Part shown: positions 33,701 to 43,561 of the stretch, piece after piece
How positions within the stretch are numbered: position 1 is the first letter of the stretch
Layout of the letters: each line of letters opens with the position of its first letter
Source: Closterium sp. NIES-65
Lineage: Eukaryota; Streptophyta; Zygnematophyceae; Desmidiales; Closteriaceae
Length of the DNA: 64,000 nucleotides
Reading direction: 5' to 3'
NCBI GenBank assembly: GCA_948144175.1
Contig: CANXME010002072.1
Span: 186,001-250,000 of the forward strand
Position numbers and translations under genes: made by a program
Notes under the pieces: model-generated
What the model was told of the DNA's origin: nothing
Database searches by the model: none
The model's input: only the letters and a program-made list of their open reading frames with translations

Positions 33701-34036
33701 CGCATATCAGCTACGCTGTAGCCTAACCAGGCATCATTCCTACCTCTTCTCTGATTGTACCCACCCCCTTCGCATTCTCCTCTCCCCATCACCACATCCA
33801 CTTCCTTCCCTCACCTGTCCCTCCAGGCGCCTGAGGGCATTCACACGCTGTGCCATGCGTTCCCGCGCATCAAGATCGTGACATCGGAGATCGACGTAGC
33901 CATCAACGACCACTTCCGAGTCGTGCCGGGCATCGGCGAGTTTGGCGACCGCTACTTCGGCACCGATGATGACGACGAGGGGGGCGGTGCCAATGGGCTG
34001 CCGCTGGGGGATAGGAGCGGCAGCAGCAGCCGGTGA
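24780..34036 (+). CDS. UKL: Uridine/cytidine kinase-UPRT fusion protein (UKL family), 11 coding exons
   Basis: Predicted coding exons: 24780-24854, 25542-25632, 26445-26606, 27111-27226, 28608-28784, 29171-29365, 32075-32280, 32964-33057, 33225-33297, 33517-33599, 33827-34036. They sum to 1482 nt (493 aa) with every phase matching, close to plant UKL proteins (~485 aa). The kinase half has P-loop GGTASGKTT (59-67), DQDSFYR, EYNFDHP, '[13 protein letters not shown]' and '[17 protein letters not shown]'. The UPRT half starts near 'IRGMHTLIR' (273) and has '[19 protein letters not shown]', the PRPP-loop segment [12 protein letters not shown] (390-399) and the uracil-site end [13 protein letters not shown]. 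The kinase phosphorylates uridine and cytidine in pyrimidine salvage; UPRT activity of this half is disputed in Arabidopsis. Intron 3 would need a GC donor at 26607. Exons 1 and 2 ([16 protein letters not shown]) fit the plant N-terminus but are the least certain. No transit peptide is evident. Confidence 0.9.
25434..25523 (+). repeat. 18-bp repeat carrying TGACGTGGC motifs in UKL intron 1
   Basis: Five 18-bp units end just before exon 2. TGACGTGSC occurs at 25452, 25470, 25488 and 25506, with a weaker first copy at 25434. ACGT-core sites of this kind bind plant bZIP factors, so it could be an intronic regulatory cluster; it may equally be a chance minisatellite. Confidence 0.6.
25891..26606 (+). 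repeat. Five tandem copies of the UKL P-loop exon and its 3' splice site
   Basis: Copies start near 25891, at 26018, 26186 and 26334, and at 26445, the last being the full exon 3. The middle three keep an AG acceptor and 'gggcaagacgacggtgtg', which encodes the Walker A motif; all four upstream copies have decayed elsewhere or stop short. Copy 26018-26113 is longest and reads on to '[10 protein letters not shown]' without one residue of the good copy. Intron sequence ('cgtcatcctcttctctattcc') is duplicated with them, so this is genomic tandem duplication, not retroposition. Confidence 0.85.
26830..27090 (+). repeat. Hexamer minisatellite (tgtgca/tgtgcc) in UKL intron 3
   Basis: About 43 units of tgtgcatgtgcc-like hexamers and their variants, ending 20 bp before the exon 4 acceptor at 27110. 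Confidence 0.9.
27227..27603 (+). repeat. 37-bp minisatellite starting at the UKL exon 4 donor
   Basis: Ten full copies begin at 27227, 27264, 27301 and every 37 bp to 27560, plus a partial at 27597. Each opens with GTGAG, the first base being the first base of intron 4. Copies one and two are preceded by CAG, later ones by CAT or CAC. Confidence 0.92.
27855..28784 (+). repeat. Six tandem copies of the start of UKL exon 5 with its 3' splice site
   Basis: Acceptor-plus-exon starts occur at 27855, 28016 (short), 28100, 28277, 28436 and 28608. The last is the full exon. Copies 28100 and 28277 read cleanly through '[11 protein letters not shown]' to 'FVDT' and then turn into pyrimidine-rich intron sequence with 'gtcaccgcatg' repeats. 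The three other upstream copies are damaged. Confidence 0.85.
28780..29000 (+). repeat. Duplicated exon 5 ends and G-rich tract in UKL intron 5
   Basis: The exon 5 end plus donor (gcgtgattgagcaggtg) recurs at about 28836 and 28976, between G-rich stretches that include an 11-G run near 28852. This is a further exon-edge duplication in the same gene. Confidence 0.7.
29275..29660 (+). repeat. Tandem copies of the 3' part of UKL exon 6
   Basis: The true exon 6 ends at 29365. A second copy of its last ~90 nt (29382-29470) is intact, in the same frame, and ends at its own donor (cag|gtaatc). A third (about 29516-29583) is internally shortened, and a fourth (29632-29660) is a stub leading straight into the 20-bp minisatellite. 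Confidence 0.85.
29661..31859 (+). repeat. 2.2-kb 20-bp minisatellite in UKL intron 6
   Basis: About 110 copies of gtatgagcgggcggtgcagc. Most are identical. A gtaggagcag variant recurs at about 30361, 30501, 31061 and 31560, one unit is 21 bp (about 31060-31080), and degenerate copies sit at both ends. The unit has no stop in any minus-strand frame, which creates a spurious 816-codon antisense ORF. Confidence 0.97.
31888..32160 (+). repeat. Partial duplicates of UKL exon 7 upstream of the real exon
   Basis: 'ttctacgcggaccggct', which encodes FYADRL of exon 7 (real copy at 32131), occurs also at about 31896 and 31990. The first copy even keeps an acceptor-like 'ctccag' and the first codons of exon 7. 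Confidence 0.75.
32281..32737 (+). repeat. 10-bp minisatellite (aggcacattc) starting at the UKL exon 7 donor
   Basis: About 45 decamers beginning within the first 10 bases of intron 7 (gtacacgttc). Variants atgtacattc and aggctcattc recur through the array. Confidence 0.95.
32845..32942 (+). repeat. 24-bp repeat upstream of UKL exon 8
   Basis: Four copies of a 24-bp unit containing 'gctgtcatgcgtactgccat', ending about 20 bp before the exon 8 acceptor. Confidence 0.9.
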
Positions 34037-34658
34037 TCCTGGGATCCGAGTCTGGATGTGAGAGAGCCTGGATTGTTCAAGTTTGACGGCTTCCTGTCTG
34101 GAAATGGTGCTGGTGAGGAGGATGAGGCCAGTGGGAATGGGACGCCTTTGGGAGAGGGGCAGCGGTGGCAGGCGATGGCAGCTGCAGTGGAAGCAGTATG
34201 GTGGATGCCAGTTGTGTCCAAATAAAAGGGTGTCTCGCTTCTGGATAGCAGCAGCGAGGTTTTGGGAAGAGCTTTAATGGTCCTAGGAGGAAGTGCATGC
34301 GAAGTTCCATGTATGGAGCACAGCAGTGGAGATGATGGTACTACTATGTATTCTGACCAGACTCAACCCTGGGCTGGCTTGGGCAGCACCCCCCTTGAGT
34401 GCAAAGAGGTGCCATGTTATGGAGAATGTTGATGTTCCATTTCGTTGTTTACCATGACTAATGTCCATTTTGAATGAACCCCATTTGTGTCGAGGCATAT
34501 TTCCTTTTATTGGTTCCTATTCTTTGGTTTTTGAGCAAGGCAAATGTGGGGCGAATGTTATAGAAGCATTCCCTTCATGTCACAACTATGGTCACATTCT
34601 CTTGACATAATAATAATGTTGATGCTGATGCTAATAATGAAGATTCAAGCTAGCTAGC
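34037..34658 (+). other. UKL 3' flank
   Basis: No second gene is visible. An aataaa at 34221-34226, about 190 bp after the stop codon, is the best candidate polyadenylation signal. The region ends at the Gypsy insertion; the original neighbour sequence resumes at 54258. Confidence 0.5.
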
Positions 34659-34986
34659 TGTTACGGGTGCAACGAATCGAAGTAGCGAGAATTGCACTAA
34701 GGTGTCAAACGAGAACAAAGATGTGAGCGAAGGCATGAGCGAACATTTATACGCGAAACATACAAACGGTAACGCGGTGCGTGCGAGCTAGCTAGTGCTA
34801 TGCTGGCAGCGAGGCTCGGGCTAGTCCCGAAGCGTAGGCCGACATGGCCGGGCCAGCAGTGCGAGGTTTGGCAAAACAGTGCGCGCGAAGTTGGCGAAGT
34901 CCCGTTAGCAGTAACGGGCGAACAACGGCGGTTGTTGTACGCGATGTAGTCGGGCTCCGTAAGGAATGCCGAGAAAATTCCTCACA
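34659..34986 (-). repeat. Gypsy 3' LTR
   Basis: 328 bp with TG...CA ends, followed on the plus strand by a C-rich run that is the minus-strand polypurine tract. Confidence 0.93.
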
Positions 34987-35017
34987 CTACCCCCCCCCCT
35001 TCAAGAAGCCCCCTCCG

Positions 35018-36079
35018 CTACGCGAGTGCATGTATATCGCGAAATCCCCGGCTCCTCAGGTACACTTGCAGGGCAGGGTGGTTTTCAATGTTGGCCAGGG
35101 GCACCCAGCTATCTTCAGTTGGCGTACAGTCCTTCCAGCGAACGAGGAATTCCATCCTCCTGATTCCCGTGGGGTGGCGAATCCAATGACTCAGAATTTC
35201 TTCAGGTTCGATGATCGGCTCTGATGCAGGGCGAGTCATGGATGGCGGGCGGTGGCGAGGCAGTTGGCTTGTGGTTGGGATGTATGGGCGAAGCAAGCTG
35301 ACGTGGAACGAAGGGCTGATGTACCAGTCGGTCGGTAAAAATAGGTGCGCGGTTACTGGCGTGATCATGTGGCTGATTTGGAATGGGCCACAGTAGCGCA
35401 GTCGAAGTTTTGGTACGTCGCGCAGTCGCAGATTTTGCGTATCGAGCAGTACGTAATCCCCTGACTGGTATGTGACTGGGCGGCGGTGGCGGTCAGCGTT
35501 GCGCTTAGCAATGACGTTTGCTTTTTTAATTGCTTCTGCGGCTCTAGTGCGGGCAGCTTGCAGAATTTTGGCGAATTGTTGTGCGCGTGGTGTTGGGTTG
35601 TCCGGACTCGGCGTCATGGGCACTGTAGGATTTTGGTTGTAGTTCAGGTAGAAGGGGGACTGTTGCGTCGTCGCTGACGTGGCGTTGTTGTACGCGAACT
35701 CAATCAGCGGCAGCTGCTGCTCCCAAGTCGTGGGGTCGTCGCATGTGGCACGAATCAACTGCTCCATCATCTGATTCGTCCGCTCCGTTTGACCGTCGGT
35801 CTCGGGGTGGTACGACGAACTGAACTGTAGCCTGGTCTCGAACTGCTCCCAGAGGTTCTTCCAGAAGTTGCTGGTGAACTTCGTGTCCCTGTCGCTGATA
35901 ATCGCTGGAGGTATCCCGTGCAGGCGAACAACGGCTGCGATGAACAGACGAGCGGTCTCCTCGGTTGAGATCGACTTTTTGCACGCAGCGAAGTGTGCCA
36001 TCTTCGTCAACTTGTCAACAACGACCATCACCGCGTCGTTACCCCCAGGGTTCGAAGGTAACCCTGTGACAAACTCCAT
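35018..36079 (-). pseudogene. Gypsy integrase core and chromodomain
   Basis: Minus-strand reading holds 'MEFVTGLPSNPGGNDAVMVV', 'ISDRDTKFTSNFWKNLWE', 'SSYHPETDGQTERTNQMMEQ', 'WEQQLPLIEFAYNNATSATT' and the GPF-like 'LRLRYCGPFQI', then a C-terminal chromodomain-like block 'RRMEFLVRWKDCTPTEDSWVP'. The last is the mark of chromoviruses and is thought to steer integration to particular chromatin. Confidence 0.93.
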
Positions 36080-36085
36080 GGTAAC

Positions 36086-36213
36086 TGTCAGATTTATATG
36101 ACATAGTTATTGTAGGCTATAGTGGGGTAGCCCATATGGGGTACAACAATCTAGGGGTTTACATTTGTACCCAACTTTCACTTAGTCATTCATTCCTCGT
36201 TCTAGTTTTCTCA
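36086..36213 (+). repeat. Copia-1B 5' LTR
   Basis: 128 bp, tgtcag...ctca, directly followed by the primer-binding site. Confidence 0.92.
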
Positions 36214-36289
36214 TGGTATCGAGCAGGTTCCCTCGTGGGAACTGTTCCTAGGGCCCACCAATTCGATTTTTTTTCCTGCCCGGAGCACA

Positions 36290-37180
36290 CTCAGCCCCTG
36301 CCCGAGTCGTGCTCCCCTCTCTCGACCCTATCGCGCCACCTTAGCGGCCCCGTCGCGTCGCGCTAGCGGCCCCGTCGCGTCGCACTCGCGGCCCCATCCC
36401 GTCGCGCCGCCCTCGCGGCTGCCCTCGCGGCCCCGATCCGCTGCCCTAGCGGCCCTGTCGCCTACTCCTGCGGCCCCGGCGCTGCCCTTCCCGGCCCCGA
36501 CACCGCCCTTCCTGACCCGGCCCCGCCTCTGCTGGCCCCGTCGCCTACCCCTGCGGCCCCCGGCGCCGCCCTTCCCGGCCTCGATCAGCCGCCCTGCGGC
36601 CTCGTCGCCTACCCCTGCGGCCCCGGCGCCGCCCTTCCCGGCCCCGATCAGCCGCCCTGCGGCCCCGTCGCCTACCCTGCGGCCCCCGCGCGGCCCTTTC
36701 CCGGCCTCGACGCCGCCCTTCCCGACTCGGCCCAGCCTCTGCTGGCCCCGTCGCCTACCCTGCGACCCCGGCGCCGCCCTTTTCCGGCCCCAGCGCCGCC
36801 CTTCCCGACACGGCCCCGCCTCTGCTGGCCCCGTCGCCTACCCCTGCGGCCGCGAGCCGCCCTTCTCGGCCACGGCGCTGCCCTTCCCGGCCCCGCCCCA
36901 GCCGCTGCTGGCCCCGTCGCCCGCCCTTCCCAGCCCCGGCCCCGCCTTCACGCGGCCCCGCCGTCACCACCGAGCCGCCAGCGCAACCCGGGCCGCCCGA
37001 GCTGCCGCACCACCTGAGCCGCTCGAGCCGCCGGAGCACCGCACGCCGAGCCGCTGTACCGCCGACCCGCCGAGTCGCCGAGCCGCAGTTGCCGCCGAGC
37101 AGCCCGAGCCGCCCGAGCCGCCGAGTCGCCGAGCTGCACTTCCTGCCGAGCCGCTGAGCCGCCCGAGCCGCCCTGTCCGG
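36290..37180 (+). repeat. GC-rich repeated leader of Copia-1B
   Basis: About 0.9 kb of imperfect 'cggccccgtcgcctacccctg' and 'gccgcccttcccggcc' units that then change to 'gagccgcccgagccgcc' units near gag. It is very rich in C and CpG. Confidence 0.85.
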
Positions 37181-37247
37181 TAAGAGCAGCGCCTCTACCA
37201 CTGCACTGCCCTTACCCCACCGTTCGCGCTGCTACTCTACTGCTGTC

Positions 37248-39035
37248 ATGGCTACCCCTAGTGTCCTCGCTTTTGACGCTGACGGTCGCGCCATTGACTT
37301 TGACGTCTGGGTAGATGACCTGTAGCTTTTCTTACAGTGCGATAGGGCGGACGGTCTCTCCCTCTTTGACCTCACCTCTAGTGCCTCTCCTGCCCCTGCT
37401 GCTGATGCTGACGCCACTGTTCACTCATAGTGGGCCACGCGCGATGCTGCTGCACGTCTTGCTGTGCGTCGCCACCTGCCTACCTCTGAGCGTGCGCACT
37501 TTAGCCAGTACAAGAGTGCTCATACCTTATACGACGCTGTAGTTGCACGCTACTCCTCCCCTGCCACTGCTGCACTAAGCCGTCTCATGCTACCGTACCT
37601 CTTCCCTGACCTTGCTGCCTTTCCCACAGTCGCTGACCTCATTACGCACCTCCGCACTAGTGACACTCGCTACCGCGCTGCGCTTCCTGCTGAGTTCTGC
37701 GCCAAGAACCCCCCCCCCATGTACATCACCCTCTACTACATAGTCAACCGGCTCCCTGATTCTCTTGGCGTAGTTCGGGACCACTTCCTCTCAATTTGCC
37801 CCGCCACTCTCACCGTTGACCTCCTCGAGAAGACCCTCCTAGCAGCAAAGAAGAGCATAGTAGCTATAGGAGCCTCCCGTAGTGACCCTCGCACCCCCAT
37901 CTTTGAGGGGTGTTCCCCCTCCCCCATTTTGCCCTCTGTTGCCTCTGCTGCTACAGCCATCCTCGTTGGGCTTGAGTCGGTCGGTGCGGCGTCTACCCCT
38001 AGCGGTAGACGCCGCCCTGGCAAGGGCAAGGGGGGCAGGGGCGCTGGAGGGGCTAGCGGGGGCGGTGGAGGCGGCGGTGGAGGCGGCGAAGGGAGTGGGG
38101 GTGGCGGTGGGAGTGGTTGCAGGGGTGGAGGTGTCGGTGGCGGCAGTGGAGGCGGAGGCGGCGGTGGCGGTGGGAGCGGAGGTGGCGGAGGTGGCAGCAG
38201 TGGAGGAGGCAGTGGCGGAGGAGGTGGAGGTGGTAGGGGTGGCGCTGCGCAGAGGGTCGGCTCCGGTGGTGGTCCGCGCCAGCAGCAGCAGCGCACTCGT
38301 GACATCCCCCCTCCTCTGCAGCTCCGTGAGTGGTACGCTGCACGTCAGCGAGGTGGGGGTACTAGTCCGTGCACCTACGTCCTACGCACCGGCGACCGCG
38401 CGGGTGAGCAGTGTGGGGGTGCGCACCCCACCCAGCGCTGCTTTGGCCGCCTTACCGACGCTTGGCGTCACCAGTTCCCGGACGCCACTGAGATCCCCCG
38501 CTGGGGTGAGCTGTCTAGGGCGGGAGTAGCTATCTTTGACCTTGACTTTGATACTATTCTTGCTGCTATGTATGCTGTGACTATTAGTGATGAGGGTGAC
38601 TGTTACCGGTGTATTCCGCCCCACCCGAGCATTAAGACTGCTGCTCTAGGTACTGGTGAGGCTACTGCTCTTGGTGCTAGCGAGGCTGCTGCTCTAGGTG
38701 CCAGTGCGTCTGCTTCCTCAGGTGGTGGTGAGTCTGCGCTCTCAGGTACCGCGTCGGCTTCGGCCTCCCTCACCTTCACCCTTAACTCAGGGGCTTCTCG
38801 CTCCTTCTTTCGAGACCGCACCACACTCACGCCGCTCGGTCGGCCAGTTGCAGTCTCTCTGGCAGACCCCTCTAGGGGTCCTGTCCTTGCTCACTTCTCC
38901 ACAGTCCTCCCGTGTCCGGCGGCCCCCTCTAGCACCCTGTCTGGCCTGTACCTCCCCTCGTTCTCTACGAACTTGGTGAGTAGTGCTACCCTACAGGATG
39001 GGGGAGTTCACTAGTTCACTCCTCCGAGCCAGCGG
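37248..39035 (+). pseudogene. Copia-1B gag, zinc-finger-like domain and protease
   Basis: Begins MATPSVLAFDADGRAIDFDV, nearly the same as Copia-1D. It contains 'LPTSERAHFSQYKSAHTLYD', a Gly-rich tract (about 38040-38250), an LQLREWYAARQ motif, the 'EQCGGAHPTQRCFG' Cys/His cluster and a protease-like 'FTLNSGASRSFF' region. Confidence 0.88.
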
Positions 39036-40245
39036 GTGACCCACTGCACGGATGCTCGGACGGGCCAACACTTGGCCACGTTTACACGTCGGCCGGGGTC
39101 GAGCCTGTACACACTGACCACTGAGTCTCCTCCTGTCACTACGTGTGGTCAGGTAGCTGCGCCGGGTCAGGTGTTTGCTGCAGCATCCAGGTCTGGTCCT
39201 AAGTCGGCCCCCTGCTCGTGTCGCCTCCTGTCTCACGAGACTCTCCTCTGGCACCACCGCCTTGGTCACCCCTCCCTACTTCGTCTCCGAGGCATGGCCT
39301 CCCGTGTCCTTGTCTCTGTTCTTCCCCGGTCCCTCCCTTTCCTTCCTCCGGGGCCTGGCCCTACCTGTGTCCCCTGTGTCGAGGGGCGACACCGGGCTGC
39401 CCCTCACTCTTCCCAGTTTCCTCCGACAGAGGCCCCGCTGCAAACGCTTGACATGGACGTGTGGGGCCCGGCTCGCGTCCGTGGACAGGGTCACGAGCGC
39501 TACTTCCTGCTGGTAGTTGACGACTACTCGCGTAACACCACAGTCTTCCCCTTGCGCAGCAAGGGTGATGTCACTGAGGTGTTGATCGACTGGATCCGCG
39601 CAGCTCGTCTCCAGCTCAGGCAGAGTTTTGGCTCGGACTTTCCTGTTGTGCGTCTGCACTCTGACAGAGGCGGAGAGTTCTCCTCTAGCCTTCTGCGAGC
39701 CTACTGTCGTGCACGAGGCATCCGCCAGACCTTCACGCGTCTCGACTCACCACAGCAAAATGAGATTGCTGAGCGCCGCATTGCCATGGTCATGGACGTC
39801 GCCCGTACGTCCATGATGCATGCGGCTGCCCCCCATTTTCTGTGGCCGTTTGCGGTTCGGTACGCAGCGCATCAGATCAACCTTCACCCCATGGTCTCCA
39901 TGCCAGAGACCTCCCCAGCTTTGCTGTGGACGGGGAAGGTTGGCGATGCGTCTGCGTTCCGTGTCTGGATATCTCGGGCGTTTGTCCGCGACTTGTCTGC
40001 GGACAAGTTGTCCCCTCGTGCTGCTCCTTGCGTCTTCCTTGGCTTCCCCCCTGACGCGCCAGGGTGGCAGTTCTACCACCCCACCTCTCGCCGTGTTCTG
40101 TCCTCCCAAGACGTCACGTTTGACGAGTCGGTCCCCTACTACCGCCTCTTCCCCTACCGCACTCCGTCCCTCCCCCCGCCACCGCTCTTCCTTGTGCCAG
40201 GTCCCCCCCCCGGTAGACCCCCTCCCCCCTCAGGGTCCTGCCCCT
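39036..40245 (+). pseudogene. Copia-1B integrase
   Basis: Zinc region 'LLWHHRLGHPSLLRLRGMAS' then 'CVPCVEG', followed by the core 'MDVWGPARVRGQGHERYFLL', 'VVDDYSRNTTVFPLRSKGDV', 'LHSDRGGEFSS' and the conserved glutamate in 'IAERRIAMVMD'. It ends with the C-terminal 'FLGFPPDAPGWQFYHPTSRR' block typical of Copia integrases. Confidence 0.92.
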
Positions 40246-40249
40246 TAAG

Positions 40250-41575
40250 GTGTGTCCCAGGTAGACGGGGTCGAGCCTGTCGAGGTTACTGGTGACTCTG
40301 GTGCTGCTGGGGGTGCTGAGCCTGGGGGTGCTGACTCTGGGGGTGCTGAGCGTGTGCGTGCTACTACTCGGGGCGCTGAGCCTGGGGGTGCTGAGACTAG
40401 GGGTGCTGAGCCTGGGGGTGCTAAGCCTGGGGGTAATACGCGTGGGGGTGCTGAGCCTGGGGGTGGTACGTCTAGAGGTGCTGAGCCTTGGGGTGCCACG
40501 TCTGGAGCTGCTGAGCCTGGGGGTGCGGAGCCTGCAGGCGCTGGGCCTGCTCGTGTGGCGTCTAACGGTGCAGGGCCTGGATGTTCTCCAGGTGCTTCGT
40601 CTCGGCGGGAGCCACTCTCTCCACAGGAGCTACGCGAGTGGTTTGCCCGGCGCTGGAGGCGTGCTGCTGGAGCTGGAGTTTCTTCGGCTGCTGAGGGTCC
40701 TGGTGCCGCGGGTCCCGGAGGTGCTCGTACTAGGAGTACAGGATCTGCTGGGCCTGCGGTTAGACTGGAGCTGGAGATGCTGAGGGTGTTGGCGCTGAGG
40801 CTATTGCTGTCGGTCCTGGAGGCGGTCCTACTGGGGGTGCTACTGGTACTGCTGGACGTACTGAAGCTGGAGGTGCTGCTGGCGCTGGTGCTTCTGCTGG
40901 GGGTACTGGTGCTGTCCCTGCTGTGTCTGGAGTCGCCGTGTGGCCTTGGTCGTACTTCGTTCCGCTACTTCAGCAGGTTCTTGGTCTCCCGCCTTCTACT
41001 GGTCCTCCTCCTCCCTTAGCGTGTCCGCAGCGTGTCCCGTCCCAGTTATAGCTACAGCCGGCCTCCCCACTGCCTCCTCCTTCTCCCTACACTGGTCCTA
41101 CTGGAGGTCTTATTGAGCATCGTGAGCCTGCGTCTCGCCCTGCGTCGCCTGTCCGTACTGCTCGCACTAGTGGTCGCGGTTCGCATCAGTGTCCTCCTCC
41201 GGTCCCTGGCACGCACCGAATGTCTGTGCGTCCGTCCACTGCTCCTCTGCGTGCCCCTTTGACTTCTCCTCCTTAGTCCTCTCTTCTTGCTCTTGCCGAC
41301 CCGGAGTCGGACTCTCTTCGTGCTGCCAGTCCTACTGTCACGCGTCTCCTTGCTACTGCCGCTACTGACCCTTCCTTTGAGTCCACTGCTGCGTCTACCC
41401 TAGTTGCTGAGCTCGTCGACTTTGCTGCTCGCTGTCGTCTAGACTACGCTGCTAGTCTTGTTGCTGAGTCTGCGTCTGTCTGTCCTCCGTCCGTCGGGGG
41501 TGAGTGTGCCCTTGGCCAAACGTCCTTGAGGACAAGTAGGAGGAGTTCCAGTGTCTGGCTGCTGCTTCACCTCAT
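40250..41575 (+). pseudogene. Copia-1B integrase-RT linker
   Basis: Repeated 'EPGGA' type sequence (about 40300-40560), then SPQELREWFARRWRRAAG, then hydrophobic-looking repeats in shifting frames. It corresponds to the long Pro/Ala/Gly linker of Copia-1D and Copia-1C. Confidence 0.7.
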
Positions 41576-41578
41576 CTC

Positions 41579-43203
41579 GTGTCCGTACTGCTTACCCCTG
41601 AGGGAGACCCGGATGCACTTGACATCCCGACTCCGCGCTCTTACGCGGAGACGATAGAGGGTCCCTACTCCTCTCAGTGGCAGGCAGCCATGGACGTAGA
41701 GATGGCTTTCTGGAAGTCCACAAGCACCTACGTTGACGAGGTTCCCTCGCCTGGGGCGAATACGTCAGTGGCATGTGGATTTTCAGGGTGAAGCGGCCGC
41801 CGGGTTCTCCGCCTGTCTTCAAGGCGCGTTACGTGGCTCGTGGCTTCAGTCAGCGGCAGGGAGTTGACTACTTTTAGACCTTCTCTCCCACCCCGAAGAT
41901 GACCACTGTTCGGGTACTGCTGCACATAGCTGCTCACCGTGACTACGAGCTACACTCTCTTGACTTCATCATTGCTTTCTTGCAGGGCAGCCTGCACGAG
42001 GAGATCTGGCTGCGTCGCCCACCTGGTTTCACTGGTTCTTTTCCTCCTGGCACCCAGTGGAGCCTCCGGCGGCCAGTCTACGGTCTCCGCCAGGCACCGC
42101 GTGAGTGGCACGACACACTGAGGACTACACTTGCGGCTCTTGGGTTTGCTCCCTCTACTGCTGACCCGTCGCTGTTTCTGCGCACCGACACTTCTTTGCC
42201 GCCGTTCTACATCCTCGTGTACGTCGACGACTTGGTCTTTGCCACAGCTGACACTGCTGGACTCGCCCACGTGAAGTCCGAGCTGCAGAAGAGACACACG
42301 TGCACAGACCTGGGTGAACTGCGCAGCTACCTTGGCTTGCAGATCACTCGGGACAGAGCACGCGACACCATTACCTTGACTCAGTCACACATGGTGCAGC
42401 AGGTCCTTCAGCGCTTCGGCGTCACGTACTCCTCGCCTCAGGCCACTCCTCTGCCTACTCGCCACTCGCTCTCAGCTCTGCCTTCGGATGAGTCCGTAGA
42501 GTCGAGTGGTCCGTACCCAGAGCTTGTTGGCTGCCTCATGTACCTGATGACCTGCACACGACCTGACCTTGCATACCCTCTTAGCATCTTGGCACGCTAT
42601 GTTGCTCCTGGGAGACACCGACCAGAGCACATGGCTGCAGAGAAGAGTGTGTTGCGCTATTTGTGCAGTACGTCGGGCATGGGGCTAGTGCTTAGAGGGC
42701 AGAGTCCACTCGTACTCACTGTGCACGTAGACGCTTCTTGGGCTGACGACCAGGCTACGCAGCGCTCGTCATAGGGTTACACCTTCAGCCTCGGTTTCGG
42801 GAGTGTTTCGTGGCGGGCTACCCGCGCGTCTTTTGTTCTTGGCTCCACTTGTGAGGCTGAGATCTACGCCGGGGCCATGGCTACACAGGAGCTTCGCTGG
42901 CTCACCTACTTGCTGACTGACCTCGAAGAGCTGCCTCGTTCTTTTATAGTGTTGTACGCAGACAACAAGGCCATGCTGGCCTTGTGTCGAGAGCAGAGAC
43001 TGGAGCACAGAACGAAGCACATTCCTCTTCGCTACTTTTTTGCTCGTGAGGTACAGCAGCGTGGTCAGCTGCGTCTTGCGTACGTGGCCTCTGAGGCCAA
43101 CACTGTTGATATCTTCACCAAGGCACTTGCGCCTTGTGACCATCAGCGCTTCTGTACTCAGCTGGGTCTTGTGCCTGCCTTGCCTCACTTGCTCACCGCT
43201 TGA
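41579..43203 (+). pseudogene. Copia-1B reverse transcriptase and RNase H
   Basis: 'SLDFIIAFLQGSLHEEIWL', 'RPPGFTGSFPPGTQW', 'YGLRQAPREWHDTL', 'LVYVDDLVFA', 'YLGLQITRDRARDTITLTQS' and 'LMYLMTCTRPDLAYPLSILA' give the RT and connection. 'VDASWADDQATQ', 'CEAEIYAGA' and 'VASEANTVDIFTKALA' give RNase H and the Copia C-terminus. A short (TA)n run (43221-43241) lies between the end of coding and the 3' LTR. Confidence 0.92.
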
Positions 43204-43433
43204 CCTTGTTTGTACTGTTACATATATATATATATATATATACATACGCATGCTTTTGCTTGTCTAGCCTCTTATATATATGTGTGTAGTCATGCATGTG
43301 AACTCGCCTTGTGGCCTTGACCTTGTGCTCGGAATGTGTGGTGACGTTGTGATCCACCCTGAGCTTGCTTGGCTTTGATTTGCTTGACTGGTCTTGTGAC
43401 CCATTGTTCCCCCCCACTTTGCCTATGGGGGTG

Positions 43434-43561
43434 TGTCAGATTTATATGACATAGTTATTGTAGGCTATAGTGGGGTAGCCCATATGGGGTACAGCTTTCT
43501 AAGGGTTTACATTTTTACCCAACTTTCACTTAGTCATTCATTCCTCGTTCTAGTTTTCTCT
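43434..43561 (+). repeat. Copia-1B 3' LTR
   Basis: 128 bp, matches 36086-36213 with about six differences. Confidence 0.9.

Larger units (their letters stand above)
36086..43561 (+). mobile_element. Copia LTR retrotransposon Copia-1B, inserted in the Gypsy element
   Basis: 128-bp LTRs lie at 36086-36213 and 43434-43561, with a perfect 5-bp target duplication gtaac (36081-36085 and 43562-43566). The primer-binding site TGGTATCGAGCAGG starts at 36214. Order is leader, gag (37248 on), protease, integrase, linker, RT, RNase H. The LTRs differ at about 6 of 128 sites (~5%). All domains are present, but it is broken, with about six or more breaks. Confidence 0.93.
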